This document shows, in pieces, positions 38,749 to 48,457 of a DNA stretch of 64,000 bases (position 1 is its first letter; each line of letters begins with the position of its first letter). This DNA is from Burkholderiales bacterium. GTDB taxonomy: Bacteria > Pseudomonadota > Gammaproteobacteria > Burkholderiales > Burkholderiaceae_C. Made by a program: the position numbers and the translations under genes. The notes under the pieces are model-generated. The model searched no databases, was not told where the DNA came from, and was given only the letters and a program-made list of their open reading frames with translations. The stretch is from positions 1 to 64,000 of the forward strand of contig JAABRA010000220.1 of assembly GCA_011391155.1 (NCBI GenBank). The letters are read 5' to 3'.

Positions 38749-39509
38749 GCAGGCGCTCCAGCGGGTTCCGCCATCTCATCGCCCAGGTAGGCCTCGATCA
38801 CTTCGGCATTGCGCACCACCTCAGCCGGTGGTCCATCGGCGATCTTGCGTCCCTGATGCAGCACGATCACGCGTTCGACGTGGCGCAGCAAGGTTGTCAC
38901 GGCGTGCTCGATCCACACCACCGTCAGGTCAAGCTCGTCGCGCATGCGCCGGATGAGGTGTGCCATGGTTTCGACTTCAGCCTCGGTCAGCCCGGCGGCC
39001 ACCTCGTCGAGCAGCAGCAGGCGCGGTCGGGTGGCCAGCGCCATGCCGATCTCCAGCAGCCGCTGCTGCGAGGGCGTGGTGGCGCCCGCCGGCAGCTCCG
39101 CCTGGGCCGACAGGCCAATCAGCGCGAGGATGCTGGCCTCATCACGCAGCAGCCAGGGCACCGCGCGGTGCCGGCCCGCGAACTGCAGGCCGAAATCGAT
39201 ATTGGCGGCCACCGTCATGTCGGCGAACACGCGCGGCGTCTGGAAGGTGCGCGCCAGGCCACTGGCGGCAAAGCGGTGCGGCCCCTGGCCCGTGAGGTCA
39301 TGGCCGCTGGCGATCAGCTGGCCTGAGGTGGTGGGCGTCACGCCGGAAATGGCATTGAAGAACGTGGTCTTGCCCGCCCCGTTGGGACCAATGATGCCCA
39401 CCAGCTCCCCCGCGCAAAAGCGAGCGCTCACGGCGTCTACGGCGGTCAGTCCGCCAAAGCGCACCGTGACCTCGCGGGCGTCGAGCAGAAGCTCCTTCTC
39501 GTCAGACAT
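38745..39509 (-). CDS. livG: Branched-chain amino acid-type ABC transporter ATP-binding protein LivG
   Basis: VRFGGLTAVDAVSARFCAGELVGIIGPNGAGKTTFFNAISG. Confidence 0.87.
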   Translation of the reverse strand: MSDEKELLLDAREVTVRFGGLTAVDAVSARFCAGELVGIIGPNGAGKTTFFNAISGVTPTTSGQLIASGHDLTGQGPHRFAASGLARTFQTPRVFADMTVAANIDFGLQFAGRHRAVPWLLRDEASILALIGLSAQAELPAGATTPSQQRLLEIGMALATRPRLLLLDEVAAGLTEAEVETMAHLIRRMRDELDLTVVWIEHAVTTLLRHVERVIVLHQGRKIADGPPAEVVRNAEVIEAYLGDEMAEPAGAPA

Positions 39510-40494
39510 GCGTCTTCTCCGACCGCCCTTTGATGCGATCTCGCAGCAGGCGCCAGCTGCCACGAAGGTCTCGCCCCCAACCCCTGAAGGTGCCCCAGCG
39601 CAGCGACGCCAGGCCACCCGGAAGGTACAACACCGCCAGGATCAGCAGCAGGCCGAGGCTCATCATGTAGATCTGCGGAAACTGCAGACGTAGCGTCTCG
39701 GCCAGCACGCTGAACACGATGGCCGCGATCAACGGCCCCCAGAGCGTGGCTGCGCCACCAATCAACGCGATCAACACCGTCTGGAAACCGATGAAGGGGT
39801 TGAACACCGTGTGCGGGTCGATGTAGGTCCAGCGCACCGACATGGCCGCGCCCACCGCGCCGGCAAACGCCGCCGTCAGGGCAAAGCCGGCAATTTTCAC
39901 GAGCCGCGTGTTAACGCCCAGCGTCTGCGCGCGCTGCTCGTCCGCACCAACGCCCAGCAGGGCCAGACCGAAGCGATGGCGCCGCACGCCGATCGACACG
40001 CCCACCGCCAGCACCGCCAGGCCCAGCACCGTGAGGTAGATCGTGTCGCGTTCGGGCACCACCGTCAGTACCCGTCCCACGGTGCCGGTCACCTGCTTCT
40101 CGAAATAGCTGATGGCGTGGCGGATCAGCTCGGTCATGCCAAAGGTCAACACCGCGAAATAGGTGCCGCGCAGATGCAGCACCGCCGCGCCCATCACTAC
40201 CGCCACCAGCGTCGCAATGCCCGCACCCAGCGCGATGGCCGCGCCCCAGCCCAGCGGCTCCAACGCCAGCGCACTGGTGTAGGCGCCAATGCCGAAGAAG
40301 GCCGAAGTGGCCAGCGACAGATAGCGCGAACTGCCGCAAAACAGCGCCCAGCTCGATGACAGCGCCACGTACATCAGGCAAGTCAAGGCCATCGACACGA
40401 CGAACTCGCTGCCATAGTGCGGCAGGGCCAGCGCCCAGCCCGCAAGGCCGAACAGCACCAGCAGGTCGCGAACCAGCAAGGGACGGTCTTTCAT
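39502..40494 (-). CDS. livM: Branched-chain amino acid-type ABC transporter permease LivM
   Basis: Polytopic; SLATSAFFGIGAYTSALALE; overlaps livG and livH ends. Confidence 0.86.
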   Translation of the reverse strand: MKDRPLLVRDLLVLFGLAGWALALPHYGSEFVVSMALTCLMYVALSSSWALFCGSSRYLSLATSAFFGIGAYTSALALEPLGWGAAIALGAGIATLVAVVMGAAVLHLRGTYFAVLTFGMTELIRHAISYFEKQVTGTVGRVLTVVPERDTIYLTVLGLAVLAVGVSIGVRRHRFGLALLGVGADEQRAQTLGVNTRLVKIAGFALTAAFAGAVGAAMSVRWTYIDPHTVFNPFIGFQTVLIALIGGAATLWGPLIAAIVFSVLAETLRLQFPQIYMMSLGLLLILAVLYLPGGLASLRWGTFRGWGRDLRGSWRLLRDRIKGRSEKTHV

Positions 40495-41366
40495 TTCGCG
40501 AACAAGCCTCTGGGACGCAGCAACAGCACCCCGATAAACACGCAGTAAGACAGCAGCGCCTTGAGCGAGGGATTGGTGAAGTGCATGCCCAGCGCCTCGA
40601 TCACCCCCAGCAACAACCCGCCCGCGAGGGCCCCGCTCATGCTGCCGAAGCCACCCAGCGTGATGACGATCAGCGCCGTCACGGTGTAGGGCTCGCCCAT
40701 CGAGGGGCTGATGGTGTAGGCCATCGACAGCAGGCACCCGGCCACGCCCGACAGGCCCAGGCCGATGCCGAACATCAGCGGGTGCAGCCGCTTCGTATCG
40801 ATCCCCACCAGCTGGGCGCCCACGGGCGACTGCATCAGGGCACGCACGCCCTTGCCCAGCAACGTCATGCGCAGCACGGCAATCAAGGCGCCGCTGAAGG
40901 CCAGCGCAAGGCCGAAAACCAGCAGCTTGTTGCCGGCAAACTGCGCCTCGCCCAGTTTCACCGGATCGGTCAGAAAGTCATAGCCGCGCAAATCGCCGCC
41001 CCATACCATCGAGACAAAGTTCTGCACCAGGAACATCAGGCCGAACGACACCATCAGGCCGCGCGCCTCGAAGATATCCAGATTGGGCGAGGTGGCGGTC
41101 AGCCGCCTGAAGCACAGCCGGTGTACCACCAGCCCCAGCGCCATCAGCAGCCCGAACGACACCGGCACCATCCACAGCGGCGACAACCCGAACGAGGTCT
41201 GCACCATCCAGGTCAGGTAGGCGCCCACCATGAGGAACTCGCCATGCGCGATGTTCAGGATGCGCATCAGCCCGTATTGCAGGTTCAGGCCGAGCGCCAC
41301 GAGCGCATAGATTCCGCCGGTGATCAGGCCGGAGGCAATGAGTTCAAGCCAGGCGGAAAAGGACAT
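40491..41366 (-). CDS. livH: Branched-chain amino acid-type ABC transporter permease LivH
   Basis: LIASGLITGGIYALVALGLNLQYGLMRILNIAHGEFLMVGAY. Confidence 0.9.
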   Translation of the reverse strand: MSFSAWLELIASGLITGGIYALVALGLNLQYGLMRILNIAHGEFLMVGAYLTWMVQTSFGLSPLWMVPVSFGLLMALGLVVHRLCFRRLTATSPNLDIFEARGLMVSFGLMFLVQNFVSMVWGGDLRGYDFLTDPVKLGEAQFAGNKLLVFGLALAFSGALIAVLRMTLLGKGVRALMQSPVGAQLVGIDTKRLHPLMFGIGLGLSGVAGCLLSMAYTISPSMGEPYTVTALIVITLGGFGSMSGALAGGLLLGVIEALGMHFTNPSLKALLSYCVFIGVLLLRPRGLFAK

Positions 41367-41406
41367 GATGTGAAGTGCGAGCGTGACCGCCACTATCGTC
41401 CCGGAT

Positions 41407-41491
41407 GTCATCCCGGCCTTGAGCCGGGATCCATGATCCCGGTCCATGCACGGCACACAAACCATGGTTTCCGGCTCAGGGCCGGAACGAC
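41407..41491. repeat. Intergenic inverted repeat (REP-like), family C
   Basis: gtcatcccggccttgagccgggatccatg (41407-41435) and inverted catggtttccggctcagggccggaacgac (41463-41491). Confidence 0.85.
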
Positions 41492-41524
41492 AGAAACCTC
41501 AAGCCCGCAATGACTAGGTTTTCT

Positions 41525-42724
41525 TTACTTCCAGGCCGGCTTGGCCGGGTTCAGTTTCGCGGTCGCCACTTTCTGCGGCCAGACCACCTCGAACTCGCCG
41601 TTCTGCCACTGGCTTACCGTGCCCGGCGTGGCAGTGTTCTCGCTACCGGTGAACCGGATGTCGCCAATGATGGTCTTGTGCGTGGTACCTGCCACGTAGT
41701 CACGGATCGCCTTGCGGTCCAGGCCGTGTTTCGCCACGGCGGACGTCAGGATCTCCAGACCCGCCCAGGTGGCCCCGCTGGCCCAGCGATCCGGTTCCTT
41801 GCCGGCGAACTTTTTGGTATGTGCGTCGAAGTAGGCCTTGGCGCCCGGGCTGGTCTTGCTGTTCCACGAGCCCATGCCCAGAACCCCCTCGGCGCCGGCG
41901 GGCGTCATGACGTTCCGGTAAAGCTGGAAGGCCGTGCCGACTGAGGCGTAGAAGAATTTCGGGTTGAAACCGACTTCCTTGGCCTGCTTGCTGGCCAGGA
42001 TGGTGTCCGGCGGGTACGTGAAGCCGACAAAGGCGTCGGGGTTCTTGTCTTTCATCGAGCGCAGCACCGGCGACAGGTCCTTCACGCCGCCAGGGTAGCT
42101 CTTGTCCTCCACCATGGTGATGCCACTGCCCTGTAGCGCCACTTTCAGGGCGGCGTAGTTCTCCAGACCGAACAGGTCGTCCACATAGATGCAGGCCAGG
42201 CTCTTCGCGCCGCTGGCCTTGAGCATGTCCACCAGGGCCTCGCACATCGGCTTGGGCTGCTGCAGCAGCAGGAAGAAGTACGGAAGCTTCATTTCGGCAA
42301 GCCGCTTGGACAGGGCGGTGGGCGCCAGGAACGGATAGCCGAAGCGGTTGGCGAGCGGCGCGACGGCGAAGTTGGCGTTGCTGCCCCAAGGCGCCAGGAC
42401 CAGATCAACCTTGTCCGAGCCCATGAGCTTTTCATAAGAGCGCACGCAGGTTTCCACATCGCTGCGGTCGTCAGAACTGATCAACTCAATGGGACGCTTG
42501 ACCCCCTTGACGTCCAGGCCGCCCGCGGCGTTCTGTTGCTCGGCCCACAACAGGTAATTGGGCTCCTGGCTGACTTGCGCGCCGCCCGTCCACGGGCCCG
42601 TGCGGGCCATCGCGTAGCCCACGCGCACCGGACCGGCCTGCGCCAGCAGCCCGGGGGCGATGGACATCGCGCCTACCGTGGCGGCGGCGCCCTTGATCAA
42701 TTGACGTCGTGACGGGTGAAGCAT
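41525..42724 (-). CDS. ABC transporter substrate-binding protein (LivK-like)
   Basis: Tat-like leader RRQLIKGAAATVGAMS; periplasmic binding fold; 5' of livHMGF in the same orientation. Confidence 0.87.
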   Translation of the reverse strand: MLHPSRRQLIKGAAATVGAMSIAPGLLAQAGPVRVGYAMARTGPWTGGAQVSQEPNYLLWAEQQNAAGGLDVKGVKRPIELISSDDRSDVETCVRSYEKLMGSDKVDLVLAPWGSNANFAVAPLANRFGYPFLAPTALSKRLAEMKLPYFFLLLQQPKPMCEALVDMLKASGAKSLACIYVDDLFGLENYAALKVALQGSGITMVEDKSYPGGVKDLSPVLRSMKDKNPDAFVGFTYPPDTILASKQAKEVGFNPKFFYASVGTAFQLYRNVMTPAGAEGVLGMGSWNSKTSPGAKAYFDAHTKKFAGKEPDRWASGATWAGLEILTSAVAKHGLDRKAIRDYVAGTTHKTIIGDIRFTGSENTATPGTVSQWQNGEFEVVWPQKVATAKLNPAKPAWK

Positions 42725-42928
42725 GTTGTGTCTCCTGTTGTTGCGCCAGTGGCATTCCCTGGTCACCCAATACTAGGCAACCCAGCCGCCTGGCGCTGTG
42801 TTTCCCGTGCACAGTCTGCTTGACTGCCGATGCACGGCGCTGCGGGTTATCCCTAAACGAATCGATGCATGAAGCCGTCGCGTCAAGCCCATAATCCGCC
42901 CACAGTCCCCCACCCCACGGAGCCCCAC

Positions 42929-43897
42929 ATGACCGCGTCCACGGTCCTGAGCACTGACGACCTCGCGCCGCGCGACCGCGCGCCACAGTGGCGCGAGTGG
43001 GTGTACCAGCATTTCAGTGGCCTGGACTCCGACCTCTACGGCGACACCGACTTCGACGGCCACATGGCGTCTTCCCGCGCCGGCGACGTGATCCTGACCC
43101 GGCTCGAAGCCAACCGCCACCGCGTGCTGCGCACCCCCCACATGGTGCGCGGCAGCGAAACCGGCTACCTGAAGATCGTCGCGCCCTGGCAGGGCGGCGC
43201 CAGCGTGGAACAGCAAAACCGCCAGGCCAGCGCCCGCTCGGGCAGCTGGGTGATCTACGACACCACCGGCAGCTACGCCGTTGCCAACCCCGAACGCGTG
43301 GCACACCTGATCGTCATGCTGCCCAAGGAGCAGATGGCCGAGCGTGGCGTGCGGCTCGATGACCTGATGGCGCGCCAGGTCGGCACCGCGCAGGGCATCT
43401 CACGCGTGGCGCTGGACACCATGCGCAGCACCTGGCAGGAACTGCCCAACATGAGCGACGACGCCGCGCGTGGCGCCGGCGAACTCATCATGCAACTCGT
43501 GCGCCTGTCGCTGCTGGAGCTGGCCGGACAGGCTACGGCCGTGACCCAGCGCGAGGCCCTGAAGGATCGCATCCGCGCCTTTGTGGCGCGCAATCTGCGC
43601 GACCCGCACCTGTCCATCGACGGCATCGCGCGGGCGCTCAACTGCAGCAAGCGGCATTTGCACAACGCCTTTGCCGGAGACGAAGATACCCTGGCCAGCT
43701 ATATCCTGATCCAGCGGCTCGACGCCTGCATCCGCGACCTGCGTCAGGGCGCTAAGGACAACCGCGCCATCACCGACATCGCGCTGTCCTGGGGCTTCAA
43801 CAATCTGTCGCATTTCAGCCGGGTATTCCGCGAGCACACTGGCTACAGCCCCAGCGAATACCGCACCGCGTCCCAGACGCGACTGCCAGCGTCTTGA
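42929..43897 (+). CDS. AraC family transcriptional regulator
   Basis: C-terminal HTH (LSIDGIARALNCSKRHLHNAF...ITDIALSWGFNNLSHFSRVFREHTGYSPSEYR). Confidence 0.9.
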   Translation: MTASTVLSTDDLAPRDRAPQWREWVYQHFSGLDSDLYGDTDFDGHMASSRAGDVILTRLEANRHRVLRTPHMVRGSETGYLKIVAPWQGGASVEQQNRQASARSGSWVIYDTTGSYAVANPERVAHLIVMLPKEQMAERGVRLDDLMARQVGTAQGISRVALDTMRSTWQELPNMSDDAARGAGELIMQLVRLSLLELAGQATAVTQREALKDRIRAFVARNLRDPHLSIDGIARALNCSKRHLHNAFAGDEDTLASYILIQRLDACIRDLRQGAKDNRAITDIALSWGFNNLSHFSRVFREHTGYSPSEYRTASQTRLPAS

Positions 43898-43934
43898 AAA
43901 CCAGGTGTCATAACTCACTTTTTCCGGAGTCTGC

Positions 43935-44714
43935 ATGCACATCCCCTGCCTCAAAGACATCGTCAGCCCCGAAGAATGGGCGCTGCGCTGCGATCTTGCC
44001 GCCTGCTACCGCCTGGTGGCGCTGTACGGCTGGAGCGACCTGGTCTTCACCCACATCAGCGCCAAGCTGCCGGAATCGGTGTCCGGCGATGACCACCATT
44101 TCCTGATCAACCCCTACGGCCTGATGTTCGACGAGATCACCGCGTCGAGCCTGGTCAAGGTCGACATGGCCTGCAACAAGCTGCACGACACGCCCTTCCC
44201 GGTGAACCCGGCCGGCTTCGTGATCCACAGCGCGGTGCACGAGGCCCGGCCCGAGGCCGGCTGCGTGCTGCACACCCACACCCGCGCCGGCGTGGGCGTC
44301 AGCGCCCAGAAGCACGGCATCCTGCCCATCAGCCAGCAAAGCACCTTCGTGCTGGCCTCGCTGGCCTACCACGACTACGAAGGCGTGGCCTTCCGGGACG
44401 CGGAAAAGCCGCGCCTGCAGGCCGACCTGGGCAGCGCCAACTTCATGGTGCTGCGCAACCACGGCCTGCTGACCGTCGGCCGGACGATTGCCGATGCCTT
44501 CCTGGGCATGTTCACGCTGGAGAACACCTGCCGCATCCAGATCGACGCGCTGGCGGGGCAGGGCGGCATGGACGGCCTGACGCCCGTCAACCCGCTGATC
44601 GTCCAGGGCGTGGCCGAGGCCATGCGGGTGCAGACCGGCGGCCTGGGCGGCGCCTTTGTCTGGCCCGCGCTGATTCGCAAGCTGGAACGTGTGGACGCAA
44701 GCTACAAGACCTGA
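43935..44714 (+). CDS. Class II aldolase/adducin family protein
   Basis: LYGWSDLVFTHISAKLP, HTHTRAGVGVSAQ, LRNHGLLTVGRTIADAF. Confidence 0.9.
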   Translation: MHIPCLKDIVSPEEWALRCDLAACYRLVALYGWSDLVFTHISAKLPESVSGDDHHFLINPYGLMFDEITASSLVKVDMACNKLHDTPFPVNPAGFVIHSAVHEARPEAGCVLHTHTRAGVGVSAQKHGILPISQQSTFVLASLAYHDYEGVAFRDAEKPRLQADLGSANFMVLRNHGLLTVGRTIADAFLGMFTLENTCRIQIDALAGQGGMDGLTPVNPLIVQGVAEAMRVQTGGLGGAFVWPALIRKLERVDASYKT

Positions 44715-44827
44715 GCGCGAACCGGCGTGCGCCAGGGACGGCATCGACTTGATGCGGATCAAGAACGACGCTGGCCATGCGCGCAAAATAGGGCGCATCC
44801 AGCACTCTGCGGAAAAGCGATCCCCTC

Positions 44828-45262
44828 ATGTTCAAGCACATCCTCCTCGCCACCGACGGTTCCGCCAGCGCCGAGCACGCCGCCCGTAAAGCCCTGGAAC
44901 TCGCTCGCATCCACGGCGGGCATGTCGCCGCGGCCTACGTGGTGGACCCCTACCCGTACCTTGGCATCGGCGAAGTCAATCCGATAGCGCTGCAGTCGTA
45001 CATGGCGGCGGCGCAGCACGCGTCGACCCGGGTCTTCGTCCAGCTGGCCGATCAGGCCGCGGCCGCCGGGGTGCAACTCCAGGTGCAACTGGTCGAAAAT
45101 ATGCAGGCCGCGCGCGGCATCGCGCAGCTGGCCGACGATGTAGCGGCCGACCTCATCGTCATCGGCTCGCACGGGCGCAGCGGCGTCGAAAAGCTGGTGC
45201 TTGGCAGCGTCGCGGCCAAGGTGGTGGCGCTGTCCACCCGGCCGGTGCTGGTGATTCGCTGA
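44828..45262 (+). CDS. Universal stress protein family
   Basis: MFKHILLATDGSASAEHAARKALELA...DLIVIGSHGRSGVEKLVLGSVAAKVVALSTRPVLVI. Confidence 0.92.
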   Translation: MFKHILLATDGSASAEHAARKALELARIHGGHVAAAYVVDPYPYLGIGEVNPIALQSYMAAAQHASTRVFVQLADQAAAAGVQLQVQLVENMQAARGIAQLADDVAADLIVIGSHGRSGVEKLVLGSVAAKVVALSTRPVLVIR

Positions 45263-45335
45263 CATCTGCATTCGCCAGGCTTGCCGCGAAAGTCAAGACC
45301 GGGCCCGGCCTGGCCCGGCGGAGCCGCGATCCAGA

Positions 45336-46577
45336 TCAGCCGCTGAGCGGCTTCTGGCGTGACGCGAACATGGCCCCCAGCCACAACGCGCAAGCCGAAA
45401 ACACCAGCCCGCGGGCCAGCCCGCCCGGTCCGTCGGCGATCCAGCCGACGATGGTCGGCCCCACGATCTGCCCGGCGGCAAACACGACGGTGAATGCGCT
45501 GATGCCGGCCGGCCACAACGCCTGCGGCAGGTTGTGGCGCACCAGCGCCGTGGTCGAGGCCACCACCGACAGGAACACACCGCCAAACAGCAGGCCCGAG
45601 GCCAGCACCACGGGCCAGGCCGAGGTCAGCGCGGGCGCTATCGTCGCCAGGCCCAGCAGCGCATTGAGCATGGCCAGCGCCTGCCCGCCGCGGGCGCGGT
45701 CCAGCAAGCCCGCCCAGATGCGCGACGAGGCGATCACCGCCAGCCCCAGCAGCGCATAAAACAGCGTCACCGCGCCACCACTGGCCCCCTGTTCGCGCAA
45801 CAGGGCGATCACGAAGGTCATGTAGCCGATGTAACCCACGCCGAACAGCGAATACCCGGCCAGCGCAAAGCCGAGCCGACGCCACTGAAATCCCGAATTC
45901 CCATTCAAATGGGCACCATCCCAGCGTGGATGGGTCTTTATATGCTCCTGTTTTTGAAAACTCCGGGCAGGTCGACGCAGCACCACGGTGGCCGCCAGGC
46001 ACACGCCGCTCAACGCCCACCAGGCCCAGGCCCAGGCGTGCGGCGCATTACCGGCCGCCGCCAGCGCCGCCGGCACCAGCAGCGCCGAGACGACGATGCC
46101 CAGCCCGGTTCCCCCGTAATACAGCCCGATCAGCAAGCCGCCGCGCCCCGGCTGCAACACCGCCAGCCGCGCCGCCAGCAGCCCGCCCGCGATGAAGACC
46201 CACGCGCTCGCCACCCCGGCCAGCCCACGCTGCACCAGCAGGGGCGCAGCCTGGGAGGAGAAGCCGCCCAGGCCCATGAACACACTGGCGAGCAGCGCGC
46301 CCCACAGCAGCAGGGGTCCCGGCCCGACGCCGCGCAGCAGGCGCGGCGTGACCAGCGCACCACACAGATACCCCAGGGCATTCACCGTGTTCATGGCGCC
46401 GGCCAACGTGTAGCTCCAGCCCAGATCCGCACGCATCGGGGGCAGCAGCAAGCCGTAGGCAAAGCGGGTGATCCCCAGCGACACCGCCGCGCCGAGCGAT
46501 AGGGCCAGCGCGGTCCATACCAGCGCCATGGGTGCAGGAGGCTCCCGATCACCGGAAGTGGGCGTTGGATGAGGCAT
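45336..46577 (-). CDS. YbfB/YjiJ family MFS transporter carrying an in-frame repeat-derived insertion
   Basis: ITRFAYGLLLPPMRADLGWSYTLAGAMNTVNALGYLCGAL; insert around FQKQEHIKTHPRWDGAHLNGNSGFQ. Confidence 0.85.
   Translation of the reverse strand: MPHPTPTSGDREPPAPMALVWTALALSLGAAVSLGITRFAYGLLLPPMRADLGWSYTLAGAMNTVNALGYLCGALVTPRLLRGVGPGPLLLWGALLASVFMGLGGFSSQAAPLLVQRGLAGVASAWVFIAGGLLAARLAVLQPGRGGLLIGLYYGGTGLGIVVSALLVPAALAAAGNAPHAWAWAWWALSGVCLAATVVLRRPARSFQKQEHIKTHPRWDGAHLNGNSGFQWRRLGFALAGYSLFGVGYIGYMTFVIALLREQGASGGAVTLFYALLGLAVIASSRIWAGLLDRARGGQALAMLNALLGLATIAPALTSAWPVVLASGLLFGGVFLSVVASTTALVRHNLPQALWPAGISAFTVVFAAGQIVGPTIVGWIADGPGGLARGLVFSACALWLGAMFASRQKPLSG
45887..45961 (-). repeat. Dispersed repeat family A, copy A6, inside MFS gene
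   Basis: Reverse complement: gagcatataaagacccatccacgctgggatggtgcccatttgaatgggaattc. Confidence 0.75.
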
Positions 46578-46655
46578 GTCAAAGGCATTTTGCGTGACCG
46601 CCCCGAAACCTGTGTACGCTTGGGCTTTCCCCAGACACGAAATCAGGGTTCCGTC

Positions 46656-47759
46656 ATGTCCCCCTTGTTCTCCCCCTTCCAGGCTGGTGCCCTCTCGCTG
46701 GCCAACCGCATCGTCATGGCGCCGCTCACGCGCAACCGCGCGCCCGACGCCATTCCCACGCCGCTGATGGCCACCTACTACCGTCAGCGCGCCGACGCCG
46801 GGCTGCTGATCACCGAGGCCACGGCCATCAGCCCGCAGGCCCAGGGCTATGCCGACGTGCCTGGGCTCTATGGCACCGAACAGCTCGACGGCTGGAAGCG
46901 CATAACCCGGGCGGTCCACGAGGCAGACGGGAAAATCGTGGTGCAGCTCTGGCATGTGGGCCGGGTCTCCCATGTCTCGCTGCAGCCGCACAACCTGCCT
47001 CCGGTGGCGCCTTCCGCCATTCGGGCCAAGACCAAGACCGTGCTGATCCACGACGGCGTGCCGACTTTCACCGACACCTCGGAGCCGCGCGCGCTCGACG
47101 TCGGCGAGCTGCCCGGCATCGTGCAGGACTACCGGCACGCGGCACGCAATGCCATTGCGGCGGGCTTCGATGGGGTAGAAATCCATGCCGCCAACGGCTA
47201 CCTGATCGACCAGTTCCTGAAAACCGGCTCCAACCACCGCACCGATGACTACGGCGGCAGCATCAAAAACCGCGCGCGGCTGCTGCTCGAAGTGGCCGCC
47301 GCCGTGGCCGATACCATTGGGGGTGAGCGCACCGGCATCCGCCTGTCACCGGTCACGCCAGCCAACGACGTGGTCGATGCCCATCCGCAACCGCTGTTCG
47401 AGTACGTGGCGCGGCATCTGGCGCCGCTGAATCTGGCTTATATCCACGTGATCGAGGGCGCCACGGGCGGCGCGCGCGACCTGGCGGACCGGCCGTTTGA
47501 CTACGCCGCCCTGCGCCAGGCCTGGCGCGACGCCGGCGGCACCGGCGCCTGGATGGTCAACAACGGCTACGACCTGACCCTGGCTGAGCAAGCCCTGAAG
47601 GACGGCGCCGACCTGGTCGCCTTTGGCCGGCCCTTCATCGCCAACCCCGACCTGCCCCTGCGCCTGCGCCGCGGCGGCCCGTTCAATACCCCGGACCGCG
47701 CGACCTTCTATGGCGGCGGGGAAAAAGGCTACACCGACTACCCCTGCCTGGCGGACTGA
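46656..47759 (+). CDS. Alkene reductase / old yellow enzyme (NemA-like)
   Basis: IVMAPLTRNRAPDAIPTPLMATYYRQRADAGLLITEATAIS; GFDGVEIHAANGYLIDQFL. Confidence 0.92.
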   Translation: MSPLFSPFQAGALSLANRIVMAPLTRNRAPDAIPTPLMATYYRQRADAGLLITEATAISPQAQGYADVPGLYGTEQLDGWKRITRAVHEADGKIVVQLWHVGRVSHVSLQPHNLPPVAPSAIRAKTKTVLIHDGVPTFTDTSEPRALDVGELPGIVQDYRHAARNAIAAGFDGVEIHAANGYLIDQFLKTGSNHRTDDYGGSIKNRARLLLEVAAAVADTIGGERTGIRLSPVTPANDVVDAHPQPLFEYVARHLAPLNLAYIHVIEGATGGARDLADRPFDYAALRQAWRDAGGTGAWMVNNGYDLTLAEQALKDGADLVAFGRPFIANPDLPLRLRRGGPFNTPDRATFYGGGEKGYTDYPCLAD

Positions 47760-47774
47760 GCCGCCCCGCAAGCG

Positions 47775-48356
47775 CTATTCGCCCAACCCGATGGGTGCGG
47801 GCGCCCGCATCACGATGCGGGTGAACAGGCGGTCGTAGGCGGGATCCGGGGGATATTTGCCTGTCAGCGGGTCGCAGTTTTTCTCGAAAGCGGCGTCGAG
47901 CTCCTTCCAGTCCGCCTCGCTGAGCACCTTCTCGGCCTCGGGCAGGATCACGTCTTCTTCCAGGCGCATGTGCTCCAGGTACGCGTCCACGTACTGCTTG
48001 AAGGCATCGGTGAAGGTCTGGCGCCGCGACTCGCCCAGCAATTCCCAGGACAACAGCAGGTGCTGCACGTCGCGCACCGACTTTTCGCTGTGCATGTGGT
48101 CGCGCTCCAGCCGGTCCACCGTGCCCATGACATGCGGCGAACGCTTGGCGACGCGCGGAAACAGCAAATTCGACTCTTTGGGGTGGTGCAGACGCTCCGG
48201 AAATTCGTCGATGTAGAACAGCATCGCGCGCATGACATCAAAGAAATTCTCGGGTTTGTCGGCTGGGCCCCGCTCCACCATCATGCGCATCGACTGCAAC
48301 ATGGCGGCCAAGGACGCATGTTCGTCGCGGATGATTTGCAAGCTGGTGTGTTTCAT
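47775..48356 (-). CDS. Hemerythrin domain-containing protein
   Basis: IIRDEHASLAAMLQSM...FPERLHHPKESNLLFPRVAKRSP...DRLERDHMHSE...YLEHMRLEEDVILPEAE. Confidence 0.87.
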   Translation of the reverse strand: MKHTSLQIIRDEHASLAAMLQSMRMMVERGPADKPENFFDVMRAMLFYIDEFPERLHHPKESNLLFPRVAKRSPHVMGTVDRLERDHMHSEKSVRDVQHLLLSWELLGESRRQTFTDAFKQYVDAYLEHMRLEEDVILPEAEKVLSEADWKELDAAFEKNCDPLTGKYPPDPAYDRLFTRIVMRAPAPIGLGE

Positions 48357-48457
48357 GGCGGTCTCCTGATCGTGATGGTTGCGCATACCTGGTTGCAAGC
48401 ATGCCAGAGCGGACGATTGCAAACCATGATTCAAGTCAAGATTTGCATCGACGGCGC

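Noticed and set aside
41407-41491. Possible CRISPR-like or IS terminal inverted repeats
   Set aside because: Only one pair of arms, no spacer array and no transposase; better described as a REP-like stem-loop.
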